Assembly (NCBI GenBank): GCA_026125665.1
Contig: JAHCKS010000007.1
Coordinates: 44,596-108,595 of the forward strand
DNA from: Rubrivivax sp.
GTDB taxonomy: Bacteria; Pseudomonadota; Gammaproteobacteria; Burkholderiales; Burkholderiaceae_C
DNA: 64,000 nucleotides
Direction of reading: 5' to 3'
Part shown: positions 51,166-60,545 of the stretch, piece by piece
How positions within the stretch are numbered: the stretch's first letter is position 1
Layout of the letters: every line of letters begins with the position of its first letter
Position numbers and translations under genes: made by a program
The notes under the pieces: model-generated
Database searches by the model: none
Told to the model about the DNA's origin: nothing
Seen by the model: only the letters and a program-made list of their open reading frames with translations

Positions 51166-51738
51166 ATGGCGACAGGAGACGAGTCCGGGGCCAGCGACGT
51201 GACGCGCCTGCTCGGCGCATGGCGCGGCGGCGACGCCGGCGCGCTGGAACGGCTGGTGCCACTCGTCTATCGCGAGCTGCACCGGCTGGCGCGCAGCGCG
51301 ATGCGCGGCGAGCGGCCGGGCCACACGTTGCAGACGACGGCGCTGGTGCACGAGGCGTTCATCGGGCTGGCCGGCGCGCGCGTCGACTGGGTCGACCGCG
51401 CGCACTTCTACGCCGTCGCAGCGCGGCAGATGCGGCGCATCCTCGTCAACCACGGCGAGGCGCACCGTGCCGCCAAGCGCGGCGGCGGCCAGCCGAACCT
51501 GCCGCTGGACGAGGCGCTCGACGTCGTGGGCACCAGCACCGCCGAGATCAGCGACCTCGACGACGCGCTGCGGCGGCTTGAAGCCTTCGACGCGCGCAAG
51601 GCGCAGGCCCTCGAGCTGCACTACTTCGGCGGCCTCACCTACGACGAGATCGCCGCGGTGCTGGACCTCTCGGCCTCCACCGTGGACACCGAGCTGCGCT
51701 TCGCGAAGGCCTGGCTGCGCACGCAGCTGGGACCCTGA
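51166..51738 (+). CDS. ECF-type RNA polymerase sigma factor
   Basis: A 190-residue ECF sigma of the kinase-associated type (Sig-70_X6/ECF43-like). Region 2 is seen in HTLQTTALVHEAFIGLAG and AHFYAVAARQMRRILVNH, and region 4 in LEAFDARKAQALELHYFGGL plus TYDEIAAVLDLSASTVD, a helix-turn-helix. Anti-sigma genes are normally next to ECF genes; none is here. Instead a Ser/Thr kinase lies nearby, and some sigmas of this type are activated by phosphorylation. ATG at 51166 is used; a TTG at 51145 is possible. A GTCCGAAT sequence at 51147 may be part of its own promoter. Confidence 0.88.
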   Translation: MATGDESGASDVTRLLGAWRGGDAGALERLVPLVYRELHRLARSAMRGERPGHTLQTTALVHEAFIGLAGARVDWVDRAHFYAVAARQMRRILVNHGEAHRAAKRGGGQPNLPLDEALDVVGTSTAEISDLDDALRRLEAFDARKAQALELHYFGGLTYDEIAAVLDLSASTVDTELRFAKAWLRTQLGP

Positions 51739-51747
51739 GCCGAGGCC

Positions 51748-51767
51748 TTGCCGCGCCTGCGCGGCAA
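51748..51767 (+). terminator. Hairpin terminator after the ECF sigma gene
   Basis: A perfect 8-bp stem (TTGCCGCG / CGCGGCAA) with a CCTG loop, ten bases after the sigma stop. It is followed by only a weak T-containing run. Confidence 0.5.
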
Positions 51768-51968
51768 CGGCTTGTTACCGCGGGCGACATCTGCTGACCT
51801 TCGGCACGACACGCCGGCCACGGTGAAGAGTCTCACGACCACCGGAGTCGGGGGAGTGGTGCCGAACGTTGCACGTTGCGACCTCGATCGACGCGGACCC
51901 GGTCGCATCATCGAGGTCGGTGCGAAGGGCCCGACCCTGGGGCCGGAAGCCGGCATGGAGGTTCGCAG

Positions 51969-53156
51969 ATGAAGCGATTGTCATTCCTCGCAGGTTCGGC
52001 GGCCGCGGCCGCCGTGGCGACCCTGGTCGCTTGTGGCGGTGGCGGCGAGAGCGGCGGCGCGGGCACGCTGCGCCTCTCGCTCACGGACGCGCCGGCCTGC
52101 GGCTTCGAGAGTGCCTTCGTCACGGTGACCAAGGTGCGCGTGCACCGCAGCGACACCGCGCCGGAGACCGATGGCGAGTGGCACGAGATCGTGCTGCCTG
52201 CGCCGATGCGCGTAGACCTGCTGACGCTCACGAACGGCACGCTGCAGCCGCTGGGGCAGGCGCGGCTGCCGGCCGGCATCTACCGGCAGCTGCGGCTGGT
52301 GCTGGCTGCGAACACGGCGGCCGATCCGCTGGCCAATGCCGTCAAGCCCATCGGCGGCAGCGAGACCGCGCTGACCACGCCGAGCGGTCAGCAAAGCGGT
52401 TTGAAGATGAACGTCAACCTCGAGGTGCCTGCCGACAAGGTGGTCGACTTCGCCATCGACTTCGACGGCTGCAAGTCGTTCGTGCGCGCCGGCAACTCCG
52501 GCAAGATCCTGCTCAAGCCGGTGCTGAGCGTGCTGCCGATCCTCACCGATGCGGGCCAGCGCATCGAGGGCTATCTCGATCCGTCGCTGGTGGCGCCGGG
52601 CACGGTCGTCTCGGCGCAGAACGGCGGCGTGCCCGTGCGCTCGACGCCGCCGGGTGCCGACGGCAAGTTCCGTCTCTACCCGGTGCCCGTGGGCACCTAC
52701 GACGTCGTCATCACCGCGGCCGGCCGCGTCAACGCGGTGTTCACGGGCGTGCCGGTGGTCACGACGTCGACCACCACGCTCGGTGACCCGACGGGCCGCA
52801 TCGACACCCCCGCGTCCGCGGCCAGCCACGCCGTGAGCGGCAAGGTGACCGCCAACGCGAGCGTCGTCGACACGGGCGGCGTCGTGCGCGCCCTGCAGGT
52901 GCTGACCGGCGGGCCGGTGGTCGAGGTGGGCACGGCCAACGCACTGGCCGACGATGGCACCTACGGCATGACGTTGCCGGCCGGCGCGCCGGTGCGGCTG
53001 CCGTACGCCGCCGGGGCCCTGACCTTCCCGTGGGCGGCCGACCTGCCTCGTGCCGGGCTGTACCGGCTGGAGGCGACGGCGACCGGCTTCGCGACGCCCA
53101 AGCCCGCCGAGATCGCCTTGACCGGCCCGGTGACGCAGGACTTCACCTTCCCCTGA
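51969..53156 (+). CDS. DUF4382 domain lipoprotein
   Basis: A 395-residue lipoprotein (lipobox ATLVACGGGG, Cys about 19). A DUF4382 domain starts at TLRLSLTDAPACGFESAFVTV, typical with its SLTDAP, then VRVHRSDTAPETDGEW and ILLKPVLSVLPILTD. Two later carboxypeptidase-regulatory or Ig-like beta modules are indicated by KFRLYPVPVGTYDVVIT and RLEATATGFATPKP. The likely location is periplasm or outer membrane; function unknown. ATG follows GGAGG. The 230-base gap upstream holds the sigma terminator and an ACCTCGAT/ATCGAGGT inverted repeat (51881-51917), and no other gene. Confidence 0.8.
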   Translation: MKRLSFLAGSAAAAAVATLVACGGGGESGGAGTLRLSLTDAPACGFESAFVTVTKVRVHRSDTAPETDGEWHEIVLPAPMRVDLLTLTNGTLQPLGQARLPAGIYRQLRLVLAANTAADPLANAVKPIGGSETALTTPSGQQSGLKMNVNLEVPADKVVDFAIDFDGCKSFVRAGNSGKILLKPVLSVLPILTDAGQRIEGYLDPSLVAPGTVVSAQNGGVPVRSTPPGADGKFRLYPVPVGTYDVVITAAGRVNAVFTGVPVVTTSTTTLGDPTGRIDTPASAASHAVSGKVTANASVVDTGGVVRALQVLTGGPVVEVGTANALADDGTYGMTLPAGAPVRLPYAAGALTFPWAADLPRAGLYRLEATATGFATPKPAEIALTGPVTQDFTFP

Positions 53157-53163
53157 GTGCCGG

Positions 53164-53183
53164 GCGGGGGCGTACGCCCCCGC
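53164..53183. terminator. Bidirectional terminator between DUF4382 and CHRD genes
   Basis: GCGGGGG / CCCCCGC with a self-complementary CGTACG loop, between two convergent stops. Confidence 0.6.
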
Positions 53184-53187
53184 GCCT

Positions 53188-53730
53188 TCAGTCGCCGCGC
53201 ACCTGGCCGCGGATCTCGCCGCCCGGGAACTTCGTCGAGTGCACGTTGACGTAGCCGGCTCCTGCGCGCAACGCGGCGAGGAACTCGGCGAACTCGTTGG
53301 CGGCCACACCCTGGCCGGATGGGCCGATGACGTTGGCGGCGCTGAGCGTGCCGGTGACGCTGCCCGCCTGCGGGCACACCGGCGACAGGCCCGTCGGGTC
53401 CACGTTGGCCGAGGTCTGGCACAACCAGACCATGATGCCGCCGTTGGTATGGTGCTGCCCGAAGTGGATGTGGGCCTGGCGCACGTCGCCTTCGAGGCCG
53501 CTGTAGGTGAGCTCGTAGCGCAGCGTCTGCGAGGCCTTGTCGAGCCGGGCCTTGAAGCGGCCGCGTGCCACCGACGACACGGCGGGCACCTCGCTGTAGC
53601 CGCGCAGCGTGGCCTCGAATTCGTCGTCGTCATCATGGGGGTGGCGCGGCCCGGTGGCCGAGGCGCCGGCCACCGCGAGGGCGGCGAGCGCGCCGAACAG
53701 GACGCGGGCGAGCGGGCTGGGTGCTTGCAT
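53188..53730 (-). CDS. CHRD domain protein
   Basis: A 180-residue exported protein. The signal peptide ends at GASA. A His/Asp cluster (RHPHDDDDE) follows, then a CHRD domain: FEATLRGYSEVPAV, GRFKARLDKASQTLRYELTY, DVRQAHIHFGQHHTNGGIMV and the closing YVNVHSTKFPGGEIRGQV. CHRD is a domain from chordin found in secreted bacterial proteins of unknown role. Two Cys residues in the middle may pair. It is convergent with the DUF4382 gene. Start ATG at 53730 gives a good signal sequence. Confidence 0.92.
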   Translation of the reverse strand: MQAPSPLARVLFGALAALAVAGASATGPRHPHDDDDEFEATLRGYSEVPAVSSVARGRFKARLDKASQTLRYELTYSGLEGDVRQAHIHFGQHHTNGGIMVWLCQTSANVDPTGLSPVCPQAGSVTGTLSAANVIGPSGQGVAANEFAEFLAALRAGAGYVNVHSTKFPGGEIRGQVRGD

Positions 53731-53905
53731 GGTGGGGTCTCCTCGCGCATCGATCCGGCCGGCGCCCGATGGAGCGGCGCCGTTGCCGGTGAAGTCGTGT
53801 ACGCCGCGGTCGCCGCGGCCATTCCCGCGTACGTCGAGGCTTGCGCGCGGCGTTGCCGCCGACGCGGCTGCCGGCGGGTGAGCGACCCGCCGCTAGCATG
53901 CGCGG

Positions 53906-56900
53906 ATGGCCACCCGGCACAACCCGCTTCAGTTCGTCGACGTGCACGGGCGGCCGCTGGGTCGTGCCACCGACCTCGGCCGCTCGGCGAAGCAGGGCGC
54001 CGGGCAGCGCCGCGAAGACGAGCTCGCGGCGTCGCTTTCGCCGGCCGAGCTCGACAGGGTGTTCGACGGCCTCGCGATCGCCGGCTGGCGCCGCGGCAAG
54101 ACGGCGCTGATGGCGCTGCTGCGCGCGCTGGAGCTCAAGCGCGACTCGGGGCGCGCCTTCAGCGGCGAGGAGGTGGGCGCCGCGCTCGGCCGCCTGGCCG
54201 CCGCCGGGCACGCCAAGGCGCACGAGGGCGAGGGCTGGTCGGCGTCGCCCGCGCTGGCCGAGCAGCGCCTGCCGCAGCTGCTGGCGCGCGCCGAGGCCGC
54301 CGGCTGGTGGCGCGCCTGGCTGTGGGTGGCCAACGGCGCCTACGGCCCGATGGAGCGCGAACCCGCCTACTTCAGCCCGCGCAACGACGCCGAGTCGGTG
54401 GCGCTGCTGCGCCTGGTGCTGCTCGGCGGCGTGGACACCGCGGGCTACACGCGGCTGGCCAACGCGGCGCTGCGCGCCGCGAGCCTGGTCGGTCCCGTGC
54501 TCGAGGCGCTGGCGCAGCTGCACCGTTTCGGGCTCTTCGACAAGGTGGACGAAGCGCTGCGCTGGCATCTGCTGTCGTCGATCGACCAGCACGGCCTGCT
54601 GGCGCGTGCCCCGGCGCTTCTCGCCTGGGTCGAGGCCGGCATCGAGGCGGCGCCTGGGTCGGCCGCCACCGGCTTGCGCCTGCGCGTGGCCGAGCAGCGG
54701 CTGCAGCGCGGCGACGGGCCGGGCATCACCCGCGTGATCGGCAGCGACGCGCAGGCGCGGCCGTTCCTGCCGCTGCTGCAGGCGGTGTGGCCGGCGCGCG
54801 AAGGGCGCTTCGCCGACACCGTGGCCGCCTTCCCGCCGGCGTGGAAGGCGCTCTGTGCGCACCTGGGCAAGAGGCGCGGCTTCGCGCCGATGAGCCTCTT
54901 GCAGTGGATCCCGCTGGCGCTGATGGCGCAGCCGGACGCGGCGGCCTGGACCACGGCACGCCGGTTCTGCGTCGCCGCGTCGGGCGCGCGCGAGCCGTCG
55001 CCCTACGACGACTGGGGGCGCTGGGCGCATGTGCTGGCCGTGCGGCTGGGCGACGCGCGGCTCGAAGCCGGCGCGCTGGCAGCGGGGCGGCACGGGCACG
55101 ACGAGCTGCGCGACCCCGACCGCGCGGCCGACCGCGTCGTGCTCGCGGCGTGGCTGGGCAGGTCGCCGCCGGGCTGGACGCCGGCGCTGCTGGCCGCGCT
55201 CGTGGCGCGCCTGCACGAGCACCGCCTGCCGTGGAAGGCCGACCTCGTCGTGCAGGCCTGTGCCCGGCTGGGCTGGCCCGCGCCGCCGCGGCCCGAGGGC
55301 GCACCCGCGCCGTGGGACGTGGCGTACTTCGCCACGCGCCAGGACACGTGGCGCGACGCGCTGGCGGCGATCACGGCGCTCGGCGGCAACGGTGCCACCG
55401 CGGCCACGGCGGCGCAGCCGCCGGCCACGCTGCAGTGGCGGCTGACACTGGACGCCGCAGGCCGCGTGCACGACCTCGTGGCCTTGGAGCCCACGCCGAG
55501 CGGCCGCGGCAAGCCCAAGGCGCTGACGCCGCTGCAGCTGAAGAAGCGCACGCGGCTGGACCCGCGCGACGCCGCCGTCGCCCGCTGCGTGCGCCAGGAC
55601 CGCTACCGGCCTTCCGACACCTGGCTCGACCTCGTGTCGGCGACGGTGGCACTGGTGGGCCACCCGGCGCTCGAGCTGGCCGATGCGCCGGGCACGCCGG
55701 TCGAGCTGGCCGAGAGCCTGCCCGTGCTCGAGGTGCGGCGCGAACGCGCCACCGACGGCGGCGGCGCTGGGCACGAGCACTTCGTCTTCCGGCTGCACGA
55801 CGCGCTGCTGGCCGACGACGAACCGGAAGTCGAACACCACGTGCCCGACATCGTCGACATCGACGACGAGGCCGAACGGCGCAACAGCCTGCGCATCGTG
55901 CGCGAGTCGCCCGGGCGCGCGCGCCTCATCCGCGTCACCGCGGCGCAGCGCCGCGTGGCCGAGCTGGTCGCGCAGCGCTGGACGGTGCCCGTCGATGCCG
56001 GCGCCGAGCTGGACGCGGCGCTGCGCGTGCTCTCGGCCCACTTCGTGCTGCACAGCGACGCTGCTGCCGGCGAGCCGGTGGCCAGCGACGCGCGGCTGGT
56101 CGCGCAGCTGCAGCCGCGCGGCGACGCGATGCGGCTCGTGCTGGCGGTGCGGCCGTTCGGCGAGTTCGGCCCGCTCGTCGTGCCCGGCGTCGGGCGCGCG
56201 CGGCTGATCACGCTGCACGGCGGCGTGAGCCTGGCCACCGAGCGCGAACTCGATGCCGAGCGCACGCACCTCGCGGCGGTGCTGGACGCGCTGCCCTTCC
56301 TCGGCACGCCGGCGGAGATGCCCGGCGACGGCGCCTGGCTGCTGGAGGACCCCGAGCAGGTGCTGGCGGCGGTGCACGAGCTCGGCCGCATGGCCGGCGA
56401 GACGCAGGGCGAGGGCACCGGGGGGCCGGTGCGTGCGCTGGAGTGGCCCAAGGGTCGAGCGCTGCGCGTCTTCGCGCCGCCGCCGAAGGCGTTCGCCGGC
56501 GCCGTCGCCGGCGGGCGCGACTGGTTCGCGATCGAAGGCGAGCTGCGCCTGGACGAGCAGCGTGTGCTGTCGCTGCAGCAGCTGCTGGCACTGCTGCGCC
56601 AGGCGCGCGGCAGCCGCTACGTCGCGCTCGGCGAGGGCGAGTACCTGACGCTGGCCGACCAGCTGCGCCAGCGGCTGGCGGAGCTCGACGCGCTGGCCGA
56701 GGCCGACGGCGCGGCCATGAAGCTCGGCGCCACCGCGGCGGCCTGGCTCGCCGACGCGGCGCCGGAGCTCGCGCTGCGTGGCGACGCCACCTGGGCGCGG
56801 CGCGCTGGCGAGCTCGAGCGCGCCGCCGCGCTCGAGCCCGCGGTGCCGCACGGCTTGCAGGCGACGTTGCGGCCGTATCAGCTGGAAGGTTATGTGTGGA

Positions 56901-58240
56901 TGCGCCGGCTGGCCGAAGCCGGCTTCGGCGCCATCCTCGCCGACGACATGGGCCTGGGCAAGACGATCCAGACGCTGGCGGTGCTGCTGGCGCGCGCCGC
57001 GGCGGGGCCGGCGCTGGTGGTGGCGCCCACGTCGGTGTGCGGCAACTGGGCCGACGAGGCGGCGCGTTTCGCCCCCGGCCTGCGCGCGGTGGTCTACGGC
57101 CAGGGCGAAGGCGAGCGGGCGGCGCAGATCGGCTCGGCCGCCGCCGGCGACCTCGTCATCGTCAGCTACGCGCTGCTGCTGCGCGATGCCGAGGCCTTCG
57201 GCGCGCGCGCATGGGCCACGCTCGTGCTCGACGAGGCGCAGGCGCTGAAAAACGCGGCCACGTTGCGCGTGCAGGCGGTGGCGGGGCTGAAGGCAGGTTT
57301 CCGGCTCGCACTTTCGGGCACGCCGGTGGAGAACCGGCTGGCGGACCTGTGGTCGATCATGAACCTGCTCAATCCCGGGCTGCTCGGCAGCGCGGCGCGT
57401 TTCGGCGAGCGCTTCGCCAACCCCATCGAGCGCCTGCGCGACGCGGCCGCACGCGCGCGGCTGCGGCGACTGGTGAGCCCGTTCCTGCTCAGGCGCACGA
57501 AGGCGCAGGTGCTCACCGACCTGCCGCCGCGCACGGAGATCGTGCACCGCATCGAGCCGCAGGCCGACGAGCGCGCCTTCCTCGAGGCGATGCGCCGCGA
57601 CGCGCTGGAGCGCATCGCCGCGCTCGACCCGACGGACCACAAGAACCGCTTCAACGTGCTGGCCGAACTGACGCGGCTGCGGCGCGCCGCCTGCGACCCG
57701 CGCCTGGCCGCGCCCGAGCTCGGCCGCATCGGCGCCAAGGTGCAGGCCTTCGAGCGGCTGGCCAGCGAGCTCGTCGAGGCGCGCCACCAGGCGCTGGTCT
57801 TCAGCCAGTTCACCGACTTCCTGAAGCTGCTGGCCGAGCGGCTCGATGCCTGCGGGCTGGCCTACCAGTACCTCGACGGCAGCACGCCGGCGGCGGCGCG
57901 CGCCGAGCGCGTGGCCGCGTTCCAGCGCGGCGAAGCGGACCTGTTCCTCATCAGCCTGAAGGCGGGCGGTTTCGGCCTCAACCTCACGGCCGCCGACTAC
58001 GTGGTGATCGCCGACCCGTGGTGGAACCCGGCCGCCGAAGACCAGGCGATGGGCCGCGCGCACCGCATCGGCCAGCAGCGGCCCGTGACCGTCTACCGCC
58101 TCGTCACCGCCGGTTCGATCGAGGAGCGCATCGTCGCGCTGCACGACGACAAGCGCGAGCTCGCCGAGGGGCTGCTGGCGGGGCAGGACACCGCGGCGCC
58201 GCTGGCGGCGGGGGAGTTGATCGAGTTGATGCGGGGGTGA
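53906..58240 (+). CDS. SNF2-family DEAD/DEAH-box helicase, 1444 aa
   Basis: A large cytosolic SWI2/SNF2-type ATPase. The helicase is at the C-terminus (about 985-1444): RPYQLEGYVWM, Walker A ADDMGLGKTIQT (about 1011-1022), LDEAQALKN (Walker B, DEAQ form, about 1107), LSGTPVENRLADLWSIMN, FSQFTDFLK, SLKAGGFGLNLTAADYV and GRAHRIGQQRPV. Residues 1-980 are Ala/Arg/Leu-rich with no motif I can name; HHVPDIVDIDD near 645 stands out. Other bacterial SNF2 proteins of this length are often of unknown function. ATG at 53906 is the only good start. No restriction or defence partner adjoins it. Confidence 0.93.
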   Translation: MATRHNPLQFVDVHGRPLGRATDLGRSAKQGAGQRREDELAASLSPAELDRVFDGLAIAGWRRGKTALMALLRALELKRDSGRAFSGEEVGAALGRLAAAGHAKAHEGEGWSASPALAEQRLPQLLARAEAAGWWRAWLWVANGAYGPMEREPAYFSPRNDAESVALLRLVLLGGVDTAGYTRLANAALRAASLVGPVLEALAQLHRFGLFDKVDEALRWHLLSSIDQHGLLARAPALLAWVEAGIEAAPGSAATGLRLRVAEQRLQRGDGPGITRVIGSDAQARPFLPLLQAVWPAREGRFADTVAAFPPAWKALCAHLGKRRGFAPMSLLQWIPLALMAQPDAAAWTTARRFCVAASGAREPSPYDDWGRWAHVLAVRLGDARLEAGALAAGRHGHDELRDPDRAADRVVLAAWLGRSPPGWTPALLAALVARLHEHRLPWKADLVVQACARLGWPAPPRPEGAPAPWDVAYFATRQDTWRDALAAITALGGNGATAATAAQPPATLQWRLTLDAAGRVHDLVALEPTPSGRGKPKALTPLQLKKRTRLDPRDAAVARCVRQDRYRPSDTWLDLVSATVALVGHPALELADAPGTPVELAESLPVLEVRRERATDGGGAGHEHFVFRLHDALLADDEPEVEHHVPDIVDIDDEAERRNSLRIVRESPGRARLIRVTAAQRRVAELVAQRWTVPVDAGAELDAALRVLSAHFVLHSDAAAGEPVASDARLVAQLQPRGDAMRLVLAVRPFGEFGPLVVPGVGRARLITLHGGVSLATERELDAERTHLAAVLDALPFLGTPAEMPGDGAWLLEDPEQVLAAVHELGRMAGETQGEGTGGPVRALEWPKGRALRVFAPPPKAFAGAVAGGRDWFAIEGELRLDEQRVLSLQQLLALLRQARGSRYVALGEGEYLTLADQLRQRLAELDALAEADGAAMKLGATAAAWLADAAPELALRGDATWARRAGELERAAALEPAVPHGLQATLRPYQLEGYVWMRRLAEAGFGAILADDMGLGKTIQTLAVLLARAAAGPALVVAPTSVCGNWADEAARFAPGLRAVVYGQGEGERAAQIGSAAAGDLVIVSYALLLRDAEAFGARAWATLVLDEAQALKNAATLRVQAVAGLKAGFRLALSGTPVENRLADLWSIMNLLNPGLLGSAARFGERFANPIERLRDAAARARLRRLVSPFLLRRTKAQVLTDLPPRTEIVHRIEPQADERAFLEAMRRDALERIAALDPTDHKNRFNVLAELTRLRRAACDPRLAAPELGRIGAKVQAFERLASELVEARHQALVFSQFTDFLKLLAERLDACGLAYQYLDGSTPAAARAERVAAFQRGEADLFLISLKAGGFGLNLTAADYVVIADPWWNPAAEDQAMGRAHRIGQQRPVTVYRLVTAGSIEERIVALHDDKRELAEGLLAGQDTAAPLAAGELIELMRG

Positions 58241-58397
58241 AGGGGCGATGGCCCTTCAGGCCAGCACTGCGCCGCAGCGCCCGGCCATGCGTTGCGCCAG
58301 CGCGAGGAAGTCGCGATAGCCCGCGCGCGCCGCTTCACCGTGTGCCCGGCGCAGCCGCGGCTATCATCCGCCGCCCTTGGAAGAGTCGAAGCGCCGC

Positions 58398-60545
58398 ATG
58401 TCCGACGCGCCCTCGTCAGCGCCCTCGTTGAATGCGGCCCAGCTCGAGGCCGTGCACCACCTCGCCGGCCCCTGCCTGGTGCTCGCCGGTGCCGGCAGCG
58501 GCAAGACGCGCGTCATCACGCACAAGATCGCCAAGCTGCTGCAGCACGGGCTGGAGTCGAGGCAGATCGCGGCCATCACCTTCACCAACAAGGCCGCCGC
58601 CGAAATGCGCGAGCGGGCCAAGGGGCTCGTGGGTCCGCGTGCCGCGAAGGACCTGGTGATCTGCACCTTCCACGCGCTGGGCGTGCGCATGCTGCGCGCC
58701 GACGGCGAGCGCATCGGCCTCAAGCCCAGCTTCAGCATCCTCGACAGCGACGACGTGCTCGGCATCCTGCGGGATTGCGGCGGCCACACCGACAACGTGC
58801 TGGCCCGCCGCTGGCAGTGGGCGATCAGCCTGTGGAAGAACCAGGGGCTCGATGCGGATGCCGCCGAAGCCGCCGCGGCCGACGACGACGAGCGCGTGGC
58901 CGCGCGCGTGATGCGCCGCTACCAGGAGCGGCTCGCGGCCTACCAGGCGGTGGACTTCGACGACCTGATCGGTCTGCCGCTGGCCATGCTGGGGCGCGAC
59001 GCCGAGGCACGCGGGAAGTGGGGGGCGATGTTCGGCCACGTGCTGGTCGACGAGGTCCAGGACACCAACGCCGTGCAGTACGAGCTGCTGAAGGCGCTGG
59101 TGGGCGGCGCGGCGGGTGCGCCGGGCGGGGCCGGCGGCAAGCGCTGCACGCCGTTCACCGCGGTGGGCGACGACGACCAGAGCATCTACGGCTGGCGCGG
59201 CGCGACGATCGAGAACCTGAGGCGGCTGCCGCAGGAGTTCCCGTCGCTGAAGGTGATCGCGCTGGAGCAGAACTACCGCAGCACGGGCCACATCCTGCGT
59301 GCCGCCAACGCGGTGATCGCCGCCAACCCGAAGCTGTTCGAGAAGAAGCTGTGGAGCGAACATGGCGACGGCGAGCCCGTCAAGGTGATCGAGTGCGACG
59401 GCGAGGAGCACGAGGCCGAGCGCGTGGTGGCGCGCATCCAGGCGCTGCGCGGCGGCCGGGCGGGTGAGGGCGGCACGGTGAGGTTCGCCGACATCGCCGT
59501 GCTCTACCGCGCCAACCACCAGGCCAAGGTGTTCGAGCAGAAGCTGCGCGCGGCGCAGATCCCGTACAAGGTGAGCGGCGGCCAGAGCTTCTTCGACCGC
59601 GCCGAGATCCGCGACCTGTGCGCGTGGCTCAGGCTGATCGTCAACAACGACGACGACCCGGCGTTCCTGCGTGCCGTGACGACCCCGAAGCGCGGCATCG
59701 GCCACCAGACGCTGGCCTCGCTCGGCGAGTTCGCCGCCGGGCGCAAGGCGAGCCTCTTCGAGGCGCTCTTCGCGCCGACGCTTTCGGCGGTGCTGAAGGG
59801 CAAGGCCATCGACGCGCTGCATGAGTTCGGCCGCTTCGTCAACGACCTCGAGCACCGCGCGCGGCACACCACCGGGGCCGAGGACGCCAAGGCGCTGCTG
59901 CTCGGCTGGCTGAAGGACATCGGCTACGAGCAGCACCTCCTCGACGCCGAGGACAACGCCAGGCTGGCCGAGGCGCGCTGGAGCAACGTGCTCGACTTCG
60001 TCGACTGGATCGCGCGGCGCTGCGGCGGCGAGATCACGCAGGAAGGGGGCACCTTCGAAAGCGAACGGCAAAGCGTCTTCGACGCCGCGCAGACGATCAG
60101 CATCATCGTCAGCATCGCCGAGCGCGGCGAGGACACCGACGTGGTGACGCTGTCGACGCTGCACGCGGCCAAGGGCCTGGAGTGGCCGCACGTGGTGCTG
60201 GCCGGCGTCAACGAGGGCCTGCTGCCCTTCAAGGGCGCCGAGGAAGAGATGACGGCCGAGCGCCTGCAGGAGGAGCGGCGGCTGATGTACGTCGGCATCA
60301 CGCGCGCGCAGCGCACGCTGGTGGTGAGCTGGCTCCGGCGCCGCAAGCGCGGGCGCGAGACGGTCGCCGGCGTGCCGAGCCGCTTCGTCGCCGAGATGAA
60401 GCTCGACGAGGCGGTGGCGAAGGAAGATCCGCGCGAACGTCTGAAGCGGCTGCGCGCCGAGCTTGCCGCGCGCGTGCAGGCGAACGAGGCGGCGCGGGCC
60501 AGCGAAGCGGGCCGGCCCGCCGAACCCGCAGGCGCATCGCGATGA
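58398..60545 (+). CDS. rep: ATP-dependent DNA helicase Rep
   Basis: A 715-residue superfamily-1A 3'-5' helicase. Walker A AGAGSGKT is at 30-37; TFTNKAAAEMRERAKGL; Walker B LVDEVQDTN; VGDDDQSIYGWRGATIENL and LEQNYRSTGHILRAANAVI (Rep-like motif III/IV region); HAAKGLEWPHV and GITRAQRTL. The DDDQSIYGWRGA segment and the FEKKLWSE stretch match Rep better than UvrD. A Gly/Ala-rich insert (VGGAAGAPGGAGGK) lies near residue 240. ATG at 58398; TTG at 58377 is possible. A TATCAT at 58362 may be the -10. Overlaps the next gene by four bases (ATGA). Confidence 0.93.
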   Translation: MSDAPSSAPSLNAAQLEAVHHLAGPCLVLAGAGSGKTRVITHKIAKLLQHGLESRQIAAITFTNKAAAEMRERAKGLVGPRAAKDLVICTFHALGVRMLRADGERIGLKPSFSILDSDDVLGILRDCGGHTDNVLARRWQWAISLWKNQGLDADAAEAAAADDDERVAARVMRRYQERLAAYQAVDFDDLIGLPLAMLGRDAEARGKWGAMFGHVLVDEVQDTNAVQYELLKALVGGAAGAPGGAGGKRCTPFTAVGDDDQSIYGWRGATIENLRRLPQEFPSLKVIALEQNYRSTGHILRAANAVIAANPKLFEKKLWSEHGDGEPVKVIECDGEEHEAERVVARIQALRGGRAGEGGTVRFADIAVLYRANHQAKVFEQKLRAAQIPYKVSGGQSFFDRAEIRDLCAWLRLIVNNDDDPAFLRAVTTPKRGIGHQTLASLGEFAAGRKASLFEALFAPTLSAVLKGKAIDALHEFGRFVNDLEHRARHTTGAEDAKALLLGWLKDIGYEQHLLDAEDNARLAEARWSNVLDFVDWIARRCGGEITQEGGTFESERQSVFDAAQTISIIVSIAERGEDTDVVTLSTLHAAKGLEWPHVVLAGVNEGLLPFKGAEEEMTAERLQEERRLMYVGITRAQRTLVVSWLRRRKRGRETVAGVPSRFVAEMKLDEAVAKEDPRERLKRLRAELAARVQANEAARASEAGRPAEPAGASR

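Noticed and set aside
53633-58144. Very long minus-strand open frame (about 1500 codons) opposite the SNF2 gene
   Set aside because: An antisense shadow caused by GC-rich third positions. Its composition is Arg/Gln/His/Ala without any domain, while the plus strand encodes a complete SNF2 helicase.
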